DNA from: a virus | IMG/VR virus record: IMGVR_UViG_3300009370_000183 | Span: 1-22,599 of that record | DNA length: 22,599 nucleotides | Direction: 5' to 3' (one strand) | Shown: in pieces, positions 5,373-13,708 of the stretch | Position numbering within the stretch: the first letter of the stretch is position 1 | Layout: the number at the start of each line of letters is the position of its first letter | Program-made: the position numbers and the translations under genes | The notes under the pieces: generated by a model | Seen by the model: only the letters and a program-made list of their open reading frames with translations | Databases searched by the model: none | Told to the model about the DNA's origin: nothing

Positions 5373-8138
5373 ATGGGAAAACAACTTTTAAGCATCCCTA
5401 GCTTTACGGCTGGGGAGCTTTCCTCTTCTATGGAGGGAAGAACAGATTTTGCAAAATACTTTAATGGTGCAACGAATATTGAAAACTTTGTGGTTATGCC
5501 ACATGGACCAATAACAAGACGACCAGGAACTTATTTTGTATCTGAAATAAAAACATCCGCAAACAAAACAAGACTTATTCCTTTTACATTTTCAACTGAA
5601 CAAACTTACATTTTAGAATTTGGCAATCAATATATTCGTTTCTTTAAAGATGACGGTCAAATTGTAGAGGCTAATAAAACTATTACTGGAATTACTGCTG
5701 CTAATCCAGCTGTAGTTACATCTAACTCTCATGGTTATTCAAATGGAGATTTTGTAACTATCTCATCTGTTGTTGGAATGACAGAAGTAAATGGTAAAAC
5801 TTTTAAAGTAGCTGATAAAACTACTAATACTTTTGAATTACAAGATGTTGATGGTAACGATATAAACTCTTCTGGTTATACTGCTTATTCATCTGCTGGT
5901 GTAGCCAATAGAATTTACCAAATCACAACCAGTTATACGACAGCACAATTATTTGATTTAAAATTCGCACAATCCGCTGACGTTATGTATATCTGCCATC
6001 CATCTCATGAGGCATCTAAATTATCCAGAACGGGTCATACATCCTGGACACTTTCAGAAGTAGACTTTGCTGAAACTGGTCCCTACATGGATACCAACAC
6101 CACAACAACAACTTTAACTCCAGCATCCTCTGGAACTGGAACGGGTGTTAATATAACTGCTAGCTCAACCACAGGAATAAATGGTGGCGATGGCTGGCAA
6201 ACAACAGACGTTGGAAGAATTTTAAAATTTAATAGTGGCGAGGCTGTAATTACAGCACGAACTAACACAACCGTTGTAGTTTGCACAATCACTAAAGCAT
6301 TTACTAATACCGATGCAACAGCAGCATTTAATCTAGGTTCTTTTTCGGATACCACGGGTCATCCTTCGGTGGTTACATTTTTTCAACAAAGATTAGTATT
6401 TGCTGGAACTTCAGATCAACCACAAACTATGTTTTTCTCAAAGTCTGGAGATTATGAGAATATGACAGCTGGAACTGATGCTGACGATGCTATGATTTAT
6501 ACTATTGCATCCAACCAGGTTAATGCGATTAAAGCTATGAAGGCAACGAGAACTTTAATTGTAATGACAACGGGTGGAGAATATGCTGTCTCTGCTGGAA
6601 CCGCATCTGCAATCACACCGACAAATATTTCAATCATTAAACAATCCAACTATGGTTCAGCGGGAGTAGATGCTTTATCTATTGGTAACGCAACTATCTT
6701 TTTACAAAGAGCAAAAAGAAAAATGAGAGAACTTGCTTATAATTTTGATACCGATGGTTATGTTGCTCCAGATTTAACTATTCTTTCTGAACATATAACT
6801 GAAAGTGGTATTACTCAAATGGATTACCAACAAGAGCCATATTCAGTTGTTTGGGGAGCAAGAACAGATGGAATTTTAACTGGTTTAACTTATAACAGAT
6901 TAGAAAATGTTGTTGCTTGGCATAGACACATTATAGGCGGTAAGTCTGACACTACAAAAAATATTATTCAACAATCAATTAGTTTCACTTCAAATTCTTC
7001 AAATGTAAATACCACAGCTAATACAATTACTATTTCATCACACGGTTTATCAACTGCTGATCCAGTTTATTATTATGCTGGCTCTAATGCTATTGGTGGA
7101 TTAAATAATTCAACATTATATTATGCTATCGCAACCGATAGTAATACCATTAAACTAGCCACAACCGCATCGAATGCTACTGCGGGAACGGCTGTATCTT
7201 TTACTTCAGCTCCAAGTTCAGACACAACTCAATACATTTATCAAGGTGTTAATATTTCATCTAATTTTATTTATTCAGCATCTCATGGTTTTGTTACTGG
7301 CGATATTTTTTATTATGATAATACAGGAACAGCTATTGGTGGTTTATCTGAAAATACAAAATATTATATTGAAAAAATTGATAACAACCAATTTAAACTT
7401 TATTCAGATAAAACTTTAGACACCGTTGTTAGTTTAACTTCAGCTCACACATCGGAGCAAACAGATAATATTTTAACTCATGCTTTAGTAGAAAGTGTTG
7501 CGGTAATTGATGGCGATGCAGACGAAGATCAAGTTTGGGTTATAGTTCAAAGATGGATTAACGGAGCTGTAAGAAGATATGTAGAATACTTTACTCCATT
7601 TGATTTTAATAGAGATGTTACTGCATTCCATTATTTAGATAGTGGATTAAGTTATGTTGGCGATGAAACATCCACACTTACAGGATTAGATCATTTAGAA
7701 GGGGAAGTTGTAGATATTATTGGCGAAGGTGCTGCACAAACCTCAAAGACAGTTTCAAGCGGAAGTATATCAATAGACAATGCAACGGAGCAAGCAAAAG
7801 TTGGTTTACTTTATACATCTGATTTACAAACGATGAGATTAGATGAAGGTTATACAGAAACAACTCAAACGAAAACAAAAAGAATTTATGATTTATCTGT
7901 TAGGTTTCAAGATACCGTTGGAGCTAAAGTTGGACCCAATGCAGCAAACTTAACATCAATAGATTTTAGAGCTAGTGGATCTCCAATGGATTTACCTATT
8001 CCTTTATTTACTGGAGATAAACAAGTGGAATTTGACACAGGCTATGGCACAGAAGGATTAGTTTATGTTCAACAACCACAAGCTCTACCAATGACTATCC
8101 TGGGTATTTATCCAAGATTGGAGACAGAGAGTGTCTAA
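5373..8138 (+). CDS. tail tubular protein B (nozzle), T7 gp12-like, with inserted beta modules
   Basis: 921 residues, longer than T7 gp12 (794). It builds the tail nozzle. The start (FTAGELSSSMEGRTDFAKYFNGATN, then PHGPITRRPGTYFV) and the motifs VVTFFQQRLVFAGTSDQPQTMFFSKSGDYENM and VVAWHRH are diagnostic of the family. Three similar small modules interrupt it: about residues 108-172 (SHGYSNGDFV), and two tandem copies at about 540-610 and 615-690 (SHGL and SHGF followed by YY and AIGGL). The tandem pair sits between VVAWHRHIIGG and VESVAVIDG, which are close together in simpler homologues, and accounts for much of the extra length. The modules look like surface-exposed, possibly sugar-binding, beta domains; that is inference. 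The end overlaps the next gene by 8 nt. Confidence 0.93.
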   Translation: MGKQLLSIPSFTAGELSSSMEGRTDFAKYFNGATNIENFVVMPHGPITRRPGTYFVSEIKTSANKTRLIPFTFSTEQTYILEFGNQYIRFFKDDGQIVEANKTITGITAANPAVVTSNSHGYSNGDFVTISSVVGMTEVNGKTFKVADKTTNTFELQDVDGNDINSSGYTAYSSAGVANRIYQITTSYTTAQLFDLKFAQSADVMYICHPSHEASKLSRTGHTSWTLSEVDFAETGPYMDTNTTTTTLTPASSGTGTGVNITASSTTGINGGDGWQTTDVGRILKFNSGEAVITARTNTTVVVCTITKAFTNTDATAAFNLGSFSDTTGHPSVVTFFQQRLVFAGTSDQPQTMFFSKSGDYENMTAGTDADDAMIYTIASNQVNAIKAMKATRTLIVMTTGGEYAVSAGTASAITPTNISIIKQSNYGSAGVDALSIGNATIFLQRAKRKMRELAYNFDTDGYVAPDLTILSEHITESGITQMDYQQEPYSVVWGARTDGILTGLTYNRLENVVAWHRHIIGGKSDTTKNIIQQSISFTSNSSNVNTTANTITISSHGLSTADPVYYYAGSNAIGGLNNSTLYYAIATDSNTIKLATTASNATAGTAVSFTSAPSSDTTQYIYQGVNISSNFIYSASHGFVTGDIFYYDNTGTAIGGLSENTKYYIEKIDNNQFKLYSDKTLDTVVSLTSAHTSEQTDNILTHALVESVAVIDGDADEDQVWVIVQRWINGAVRRYVEYFTPFDFNRDVTAFHYLDSGLSYVGDETSTLTGLDHLEGEVVDIIGEGAAQTSKTVSSGSISIDNATEQAKVGLLYTSDLQTMRLDEGYTETTQTKTKRIYDLSVRFQDTVGAKVGPNAANLTSIDFRASGSPMDLPIPLFTGDKQVEFDTGYGTEGLVYVQQPQALPMTILGIYPRLETESV

Positions 8139-8583
8139 TATAAAATTTGTACCTTTTGAAAACGAACACGCACATTATATTTTAGATCAAGGTTTAAATA
8201 GTGAATTACTAGAATTAAGACCAGAACATAGAAAATATGCTTATTATCTAAAAGAAGTTGGAATGTCGTTTACAGGGTTATTGAATAACAAACCTATAGC
8301 GGCTGGAGGGATCTTTCCCCTCTGGGATGGCTGTGCCGAGGGGTGGGTCTTGGCAACAAAAGAAATAAATAACTATCCAATAACATTTGCAAAGGTTATT
8401 AAGCAAAGAACGGACATGATGATAAAAAATAATTTTATTAGAAGATTACAAACATCAGTTAAGGCTGATTGTAAAATTGCATTAAAATTTGTAAAATTTT
8501 TAGGATTGAAAGAAGAAGGTTTAATGAAAGGTTATGGTCCAGATGGATCAGACTTTTATAGATTTGCGAGGATTATAAAATGA
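8131..8583 (+). CDS. gp13-like protein with GNAT-type fold
   Basis: 150 residues, starting at a GTG that overlaps the end of the nozzle gene, with GGAG 7-8 nt upstream. The pattern of a central FTGLLNNKPIAAGGIFPLW strand pair, GWVLATKE, and a C-terminal LGLKEEGLMKGYGPDGSDFYRFAR resembles GNAT acetyltransferase folds. Proteins of this type occupy the T7 gp13 position in many podoviruses, where they are needed for virion morphogenesis. The usual acetyl-CoA loop (R/Q-x-x-G-x-G/A) is not evident, so acetyl transfer is doubtful. The stop overlaps the next ATG as ATGA, indicating coupled translation. Confidence 0.8.
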   Translation: MSNIKFVPFENEHAHYILDQGLNSELLELRPEHRKYAYYLKEVGMSFTGLLNNKPIAAGGIFPLWDGCAEGWVLATKEINNYPITFAKVIKQRTDMMIKNNFIRRLQTSVKADCKIALKFVKFLGLKEEGLMKGYGPDGSDFYRFARIIK

Positions 8584-9026
8584 GTTTTTTTGGAGATATA
8601 TTTGCTGGTAAGGCTGAACAAAAGGCAGCTGAATATAATGCAAGGATTATAGAAAGTAATAAAAAGATTAAGGAGGAAGAGGCAAAACAGATAATGTCTG
8701 TTCACAACAACTTTAATCTTCCAAAATTTGATAAGACAGTTGAACAAATACAAGGCGAAACTAGAGTTGCATATCTTTCAAGTGGAGCTGCCTTAGAAGG
8801 TACACCTCTTGAGGCTCTTTACGATCAAGCATTAGAATTAGAAACTGATAGAGATATTATGACTTACAATGCAGAAAACGCAATAGCAACAAAAGAGAAC
8901 GAGGCAATTATGATGCAAGCAGACGCAGATCTTCAAAGATGGAGAGGCAAGGTTGCAAAGAAAGCATCTTATTACGCAGCTGGACAAAGTTTATTATCAA
9001 CAGCTGGAATGTTTTATACGGGGTAA
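8580..9026 (+). CDS. internal virion protein, T7 gp14-like
   Basis: 148 residues (T7 gp14 has 196). It begins with FFGDIFAGKAEQKAAEYNA, then a long helical, Ala/Glu/Lys-rich body including SSGAALEGTPLEALYDQALE and a C-terminal small-residue helix (YYAAGQSLLSTAGMFYTG). These features are typical of the smallest ejected core protein, thought to insert in the outer membrane as part of the trans-envelope channel. The hydrophobic Ala/Gly-rich end fits membrane insertion. Translation is coupled to the preceding gene by ATGA. Function is assigned by pattern and order. Confidence 0.85.
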   Translation: MSFFGDIFAGKAEQKAAEYNARIIESNKKIKEEEAKQIMSVHNNFNLPKFDKTVEQIQGETRVAYLSSGAALEGTPLEALYDQALELETDRDIMTYNAENAIATKENEAIMMQADADLQRWRGKVAKKASYYAAGQSLLSTAGMFYTG

Positions 9027-9029
9027 ACA

Positions 9030-11123
9030 ATGGCAATAAAATTATACAAATCACAATTAGAACCAACAGCTAAATCTTCAAATGTAGAAAATAGAGCTTT
9101 CGCTAGTATGAGTGAGGCTGGTTCTATCGGTAGAGCTTTTAAAGGCATGGTTCAATCTGGAGAAAAACTTTACTATAAACATTTAGATATAAAATCAGAT
9201 AATGAAGTTTTAGAAAAATCTAAAGAAGTTATGAATGGTTCAGATACTTTTGAAGGATTAAGTTCTATAACTTTAAAAGCATCACAAATGAGTGATCCAG
9301 ATGCAGCTCTTAAATATTACAACGAGGCTTGGCAAAAAATATTTGATAGTTCAAGTAGCAATTTATCTCCAATGGCTCAAAAGAAATTTAAACATTGGAT
9401 GACAAAACAAAATATTAAAGATGCTCATTCTATAAAAGTTCAAGCCACAACTAATATGATTAATTCTTTAAGAACTAATAAATTAGATCAAATTGAAACT
9501 TTAAAAAAATCTATTATTTTTGGAGCATCTTTAGAAAGTGAAACAGCTAGAGGCGAATTGGAAGCTATATTTTCAGATAAAAAAACTTTAGAAATATTTG
9601 GTAATAAATTAGATGGAGTTATTAAATCTACCAGAAGAGATATAGCTTTTTATGGTTATAAAAATATGTCTTTATCTGAAAAGGATAAAGTATTAGCAGC
9701 TGCTTTAAAAGATGACAGAATAAATGATGAAGATTATTTAAAACTTAAAACTCATTTTGAGGCAAAAAAATCATCTATAAATCATAAAAATAGAAACGAT
9801 GTTAATAATATGCAAAGCAATATGGAGAGTGGTTTATCTATTAATACGGATGAATTTGAAACAGCTGTTGCTATCGCATTAGAAACACAAGATGAAAAAA
9901 CTTTATTAAAATTAGAACAAATAAGAATAGATGCTCCTATTTATGCTCAACTATCAACCATGTCTGTAGCTGATATAGAAAACAGAGTTAATATTTTAAC
10001 TGAATATAAAAATACAAAAAGGGATGGTATGGAATTAAAATGGGCGAACAATTTAAACATATCAAAAAAATATCTTGCAGCTTTAACAACATCTTTAAAT
10101 AAAGATCAATTAATGACGGGTAATGATAGAGGCGTTGTTAATATTGATGAAATAGGTTTTGAAAAATTATTAACTACTGGAGATATTTCAGAATTTGCAT
10201 CAGATATAAAAGAAAGAATTGCACAAGCTAAAACAGTTGCAAATCATTATAAAAGACCCGTAGTATTTTTTACTGCAAATGAAAAAACAGCTATCCAGGG
10301 TGCGTTTGAAAGTGCAACAACTTCAGATCAAATTATTAATTTATCAACAGCTCTGGTTCAAGGTTTTGGACAAGACAGCGATTTAGCTTTTCAAGAACTT
10401 TCTAAAGATAATACTTTCTTAGCTCACGTTGGCGGATTGGTTATGTCAAATAATGGTGTACCAGGAAACAATGTTAGATTAGCTGTTCAAGGCTACATGA
10501 TGTTTAAAAATAATCCAGATCTTGTTAAAGCATACAAAGTTAAATCTACAGATAATAATTATTTAACAAAAATTGGAGAATATAACGAGGCTTTTTTAGA
10601 AAATAGTAATACTTTTAATAGTACCGTTGAAATGGCAAATTATATTTTTGCAGCTGAATTAAAAAATTCTGGAAAATCTATAGGCAATTTACCTTTTAAT
10701 TGGGATGATGATTGGGAAAAAGCATTTAAGATGGCTGCTGGAGGAACCTTTATAACAGAAGGAAGAAATCATTGGATGGGTGGTTTTGATGAATGGAATG
10801 GTAATAAAGTTCATATTCCAAATTGGATAAAAGAAGGAAATTTTGACAACATAGTTGAATTATTAAAAAAACATCCAGAATTAGTTGATATGGCATCAAG
10901 TAACGATCAAGCTCCAGTTGATGTAACTGGAAAAACTATAAATATATTTGAAAATCAAGATCCTTATTTTGTAAGTGTAGGAGATGGTTTGTATAAAATT
11001 GCCATGGGAGAAAATCCTAAAGTAAGTGGAGCAGAAGAAGAATATGCCATGAATACTGATAATGGATTTTTTGTTATCGACTTAAATAAAATTAAAGAAG
11101 ATATAATAACAAGTTTAAAATAA
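9030..11123 (+). CDS. internal virion protein, T7 gp15-like
   Basis: 697 residues (T7 gp15 has 747), almost wholly helical and soluble, with no membrane segment or catalytic motif. The N-terminus (KLYKSQLEPTAKSSNVENRAF) is an extended arm like those of ejection proteins in marine T7-like phages. Middle parts contain repeated Lys/Glu/Asn-rich helices, and the C-terminal third carries NWDDDWEKAFKMAAGGTF, resembling the conserved end domain of gp15-like proteins. It probably forms the internal core tube and the periplasmic part of the DNA channel. The TAA overlaps the next ATG as TAATG. Sequence identity in this class is weak, so order and size carry much of the argument. Confidence 0.8.
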   Translation: MAIKLYKSQLEPTAKSSNVENRAFASMSEAGSIGRAFKGMVQSGEKLYYKHLDIKSDNEVLEKSKEVMNGSDTFEGLSSITLKASQMSDPDAALKYYNEAWQKIFDSSSSNLSPMAQKKFKHWMTKQNIKDAHSIKVQATTNMINSLRTNKLDQIETLKKSIIFGASLESETARGELEAIFSDKKTLEIFGNKLDGVIKSTRRDIAFYGYKNMSLSEKDKVLAAALKDDRINDEDYLKLKTHFEAKKSSINHKNRNDVNNMQSNMESGLSINTDEFETAVAIALETQDEKTLLKLEQIRIDAPIYAQLSTMSVADIENRVNILTEYKNTKRDGMELKWANNLNISKKYLAALTTSLNKDQLMTGNDRGVVNIDEIGFEKLLTTGDISEFASDIKERIAQAKTVANHYKRPVVFFTANEKTAIQGAFESATTSDQIINLSTALVQGFGQDSDLAFQELSKDNTFLAHVGGLVMSNNGVPGNNVRLAVQGYMMFKNNPDLVKAYKVKSTDNNYLTKIGEYNEAFLENSNTFNSTVEMANYIFAAELKNSGKSIGNLPFNWDDDWEKAFKMAAGGTFITEGRNHWMGGFDEWNGNKVHIPNWIKEGNFDNIVELLKKHPELVDMASSNDQAPVDVTGKTINIFENQDPYFVSVGDGLYKIAMGENPKVSGAEEEYAMNTDNGFFVIDLNKIKEDIITSLK

Positions 11124-13708
11124 TGACTATTTTTTTTGACACAGATACAGCTCTAACTCCACAAAACAATACGAGCTTTTCCAAAGGTATGAGAACTGAT
11201 TTTATGGATAATGTTAGCTCTGCTTATAATGCTTTTACTAGATCAGAATTATTCTCTTCTGAAAGAAGTAATCTTGCCGAAGAATATATTAATGTAGTTG
11301 ATATATTAACAAGAGCGGGTCATAGTGGTTTTGTATCTCCATTAGATCAAGATTTAAAATTAGAACCTTTAGGTTCTGGAGCATCATCTATTTTTGGTGT
11401 TCATCGTTTCGATTTAACTAAAAAAAAATCTAGGCAAGAGTTAGAGGCTGAATTTTGGAATAAAGTAACCGAGTTACAAACAACAGATGAAAATTTAAAA
11501 GCTGCATTAGTTGAGGCTGGGTTAGATACTCAAGAAAATATGCAAAAAATTATTGCAGAAAAAACCCATAAAGCCTGGGAAGAATATCAAAAAATAAACG
11601 AAAGAGCATCTGGAGAATGGTACACAGGCGGAGGTAAAACTGGAGGATTTACTGGTATAGCTGGCGGAGCTTTCACAGATCCTATTATGCTTGCAACTAT
11701 TCCAATATCTTTTGGTTATTCAGTTCCAGCAACATTTGGTAAGGCAGCTTGGAAAGTTGCTAAATATGAAATGATTATAGGAGCTGTAGCTGAAACTATG
11801 ATCCAGTTAAAAGCTCAACCTTATAGAAAAGAATTAGGATTTGAAGATGCTGGTTTAGAAACTGGTTTAAAAAATATTGCAATGGTTACAGCGGCAGCTG
11901 GTGTATTATCTCCAGTTCTTTACGGAGTATTTAAAGCATTTGGTAAAGGTGTTGATGTTGGTAAAAAATATCTTTTTAAATTATCAGATGAAGAAATAAA
12001 TCAAGTATCAAAAGAGTTAGGAAATATTAATCCAAAGTTTAAAGATAAAACTTTAGATAACTATAAAATTCCAGAAAAAGATAATCCTTTTCCAGATAAT
12101 GCTGCTGGTAGAACAGAGCATAGAGAAAGATTAGATGCTGCGGTTAAATCAGTTAATGAGAATACACCATTAGATTTACCACCAGCTAAAAATCATATTG
12201 TACCAGATAACCTTGAACCACCAGTTAATCTTAAACCTGGAGAATTTGCTGATATTTTTGATGCAAATGGTAATATTGTAAGAACCCAAGTTGTTAAAGT
12301 AAGTACAACAGGAAACTCTATAAAGGTAAAATTAGGAGATGGAACTGAAAAAATTATTGGTTTAGATCCTAAATCTGGAGCTTTTCAAAATATTAGAAAT
12401 CCAAATTATGTTATCAGATCGGCTGGTTTAAATGCACAGGGAAAATCTGTATCTCAATTATCTAAACAAGAAGTTAATACTATTAGAAAAAAATTAATAG
12501 AAAGAAAAGAAAATTTAGAAAAAGAAGGAAGAATTAACGAGGGAGCTTATCACGATACTGTTCAAGACTTAAATTCTATTGATTTTAATATTAATAAAAC
12601 AACAACAAATACTAACTCTCCAAGAATTGAAAAAGCTACATTTAATAAAAACGAAAGCAAATTAGCAGAAGATATTGAAGGAGTTAAAGAATTTGATGTA
12701 CCGAATGAGGCAGCTTATAGAAATCAAGCCTCTGTAACAGAGGCATCCATGTTTGATGAGGGAACATCGTTAGCCATAAGAAGTGAGGCTGGTGCTGGCG
12801 ATGCTGCAAAAACAGTACCTACTGGTAAGCCTTTAGCAAAAACCCAAGATTTAGTATCAAAATCCCAACTAACAGATACAGCTCCTCCATCTACAGTTTT
12901 AGCAACTGCACAAAGTAAACCTCCACTACTTACTCGTGGAGAAACAAATAAAGTTGTTGGCGACATTAGTTCCATAGGTTTTCCATTATATCATAAAACG
13001 GATAATTTCAATGAGATATATAAAACATTATCCAAGAAGATGGATGCTGTTAAGAAAGAATTACAACCTATAGCAACAAAATATAATGGCGATTTAAAGG
13101 CAAGAATTAAGGAAATTAAGAGTTTAAAGGAAAAATTAGCAACTAAAGATAAAATAACACCTCAAAATGTCTCAGATTTTTTAGGTGCTAGAATTAGTTT
13201 GGATACCATTACACAAGCAAAATTGGTATATTCTGAGTTAAATAAAAAGTTTAAGTTAATTTTTAAAGATGATTTCTTAGATGATGTTGGAAGAACATTA
13301 ACTCACAATACAGAATATAGAAGGATCCATTTACAAGCATTAACTAAAGATGGTTTTTCTTTTGAATTACAAGTTTCTCTTAAAGAATTAGATCCATTAA
13401 TAGACATAAATCATGCTTTTTACAAAAAACTAGAATATCAAAAAGATACACTTTCAAAATCTGAAATATTAGATTTAGTTAAAAAGCAAAAAGTAGCCGA
13501 GGCTAATATAAAAAATAAATATTTTAAAATTAAAGATAAAGAATTTTCAAGATTAAATCCTACTAATGATGTTGATGTTCCATTTGTTATTGGAACTAGA
13601 TTAGATGAGAATGGAGAAAAAGTACCACTCACTACAACTGCTAGAGAGGCATTTGAACAAGATGCAAAAGATTTAACGATGCTTAAAAGATTGGAGAATT
13701 GTATATGA
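11123..13708 (+). CDS. ejected internal virion protein with RelA/SpoT-type nucleotidyltransferase domain
   Basis: 861 residues, between gp15-like and gp16-like genes. N-terminal half: helical, with Gly/Ala-rich hydrophobic stretches at about 173-206 and 250-274 that could insert in membrane. Middle (about 290-620): polar, partly disordered, with a small beta segment near 375-420. C-terminal part, about 640-790: a RelA/SpoT synthetase-like domain with, in order, ARIKEIKSLKEKL (660-672), DFLGARISL (D685, R690), KDDFLDDVG, YRRIHL (Y732, H736), FELQV (E748) and NHAFYKK (H764). These fit the ATP-binding Arg/Lys, Mg-binding Asp, guanine-stacking Tyr and conserved Glu of (p)ppGpp synthetases. The core residues appear intact. 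Ejection is inferred from position; activity and substrate are unknown. The stop overlaps the next start in ATGA. Confidence 0.8.
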   Translation: MTIFFDTDTALTPQNNTSFSKGMRTDFMDNVSSAYNAFTRSELFSSERSNLAEEYINVVDILTRAGHSGFVSPLDQDLKLEPLGSGASSIFGVHRFDLTKKKSRQELEAEFWNKVTELQTTDENLKAALVEAGLDTQENMQKIIAEKTHKAWEEYQKINERASGEWYTGGGKTGGFTGIAGGAFTDPIMLATIPISFGYSVPATFGKAAWKVAKYEMIIGAVAETMIQLKAQPYRKELGFEDAGLETGLKNIAMVTAAAGVLSPVLYGVFKAFGKGVDVGKKYLFKLSDEEINQVSKELGNINPKFKDKTLDNYKIPEKDNPFPDNAAGRTEHRERLDAAVKSVNENTPLDLPPAKNHIVPDNLEPPVNLKPGEFADIFDANGNIVRTQVVKVSTTGNSIKVKLGDGTEKIIGLDPKSGAFQNIRNPNYVIRSAGLNAQGKSVSQLSKQEVNTIRKKLIERKENLEKEGRINEGAYHDTVQDLNSIDFNINKTTTNTNSPRIEKATFNKNESKLAEDIEGVKEFDVPNEAAYRNQASVTEASMFDEGTSLAIRSEAGAGDAAKTVPTGKPLAKTQDLVSKSQLTDTAPPSTVLATAQSKPPLLTRGETNKVVGDISSIGFPLYHKTDNFNEIYKTLSKKMDAVKKELQPIATKYNGDLKARIKEIKSLKEKLATKDKITPQNVSDFLGARISLDTITQAKLVYSELNKKFKLIFKDDFLDDVGRTLTHNTEYRRIHLQALTKDGFSFELQVSLKELDPLIDINHAFYKKLEYQKDTLSKSEILDLVKKQKVAEANIKNKYFKIKDKEFSRLNPTNDVDVPFVIGTRLDENGEKVPLTTTAREAFEQDAKDLTMLKRLENCI

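Noticed and set aside
6940-6962. CTGACACTACAAAAA as another SP6-like promoter
   Set aside because: It lies within the nozzle coding sequence, lacks the TAT and upstream TAG, and is likely chance.
13699-13704. TTG at 13699 as start of the gp16-like gene
   Set aside because: ATG at 13705 gives the ATGA overlap used elsewhere here and better spacing to GGAG.
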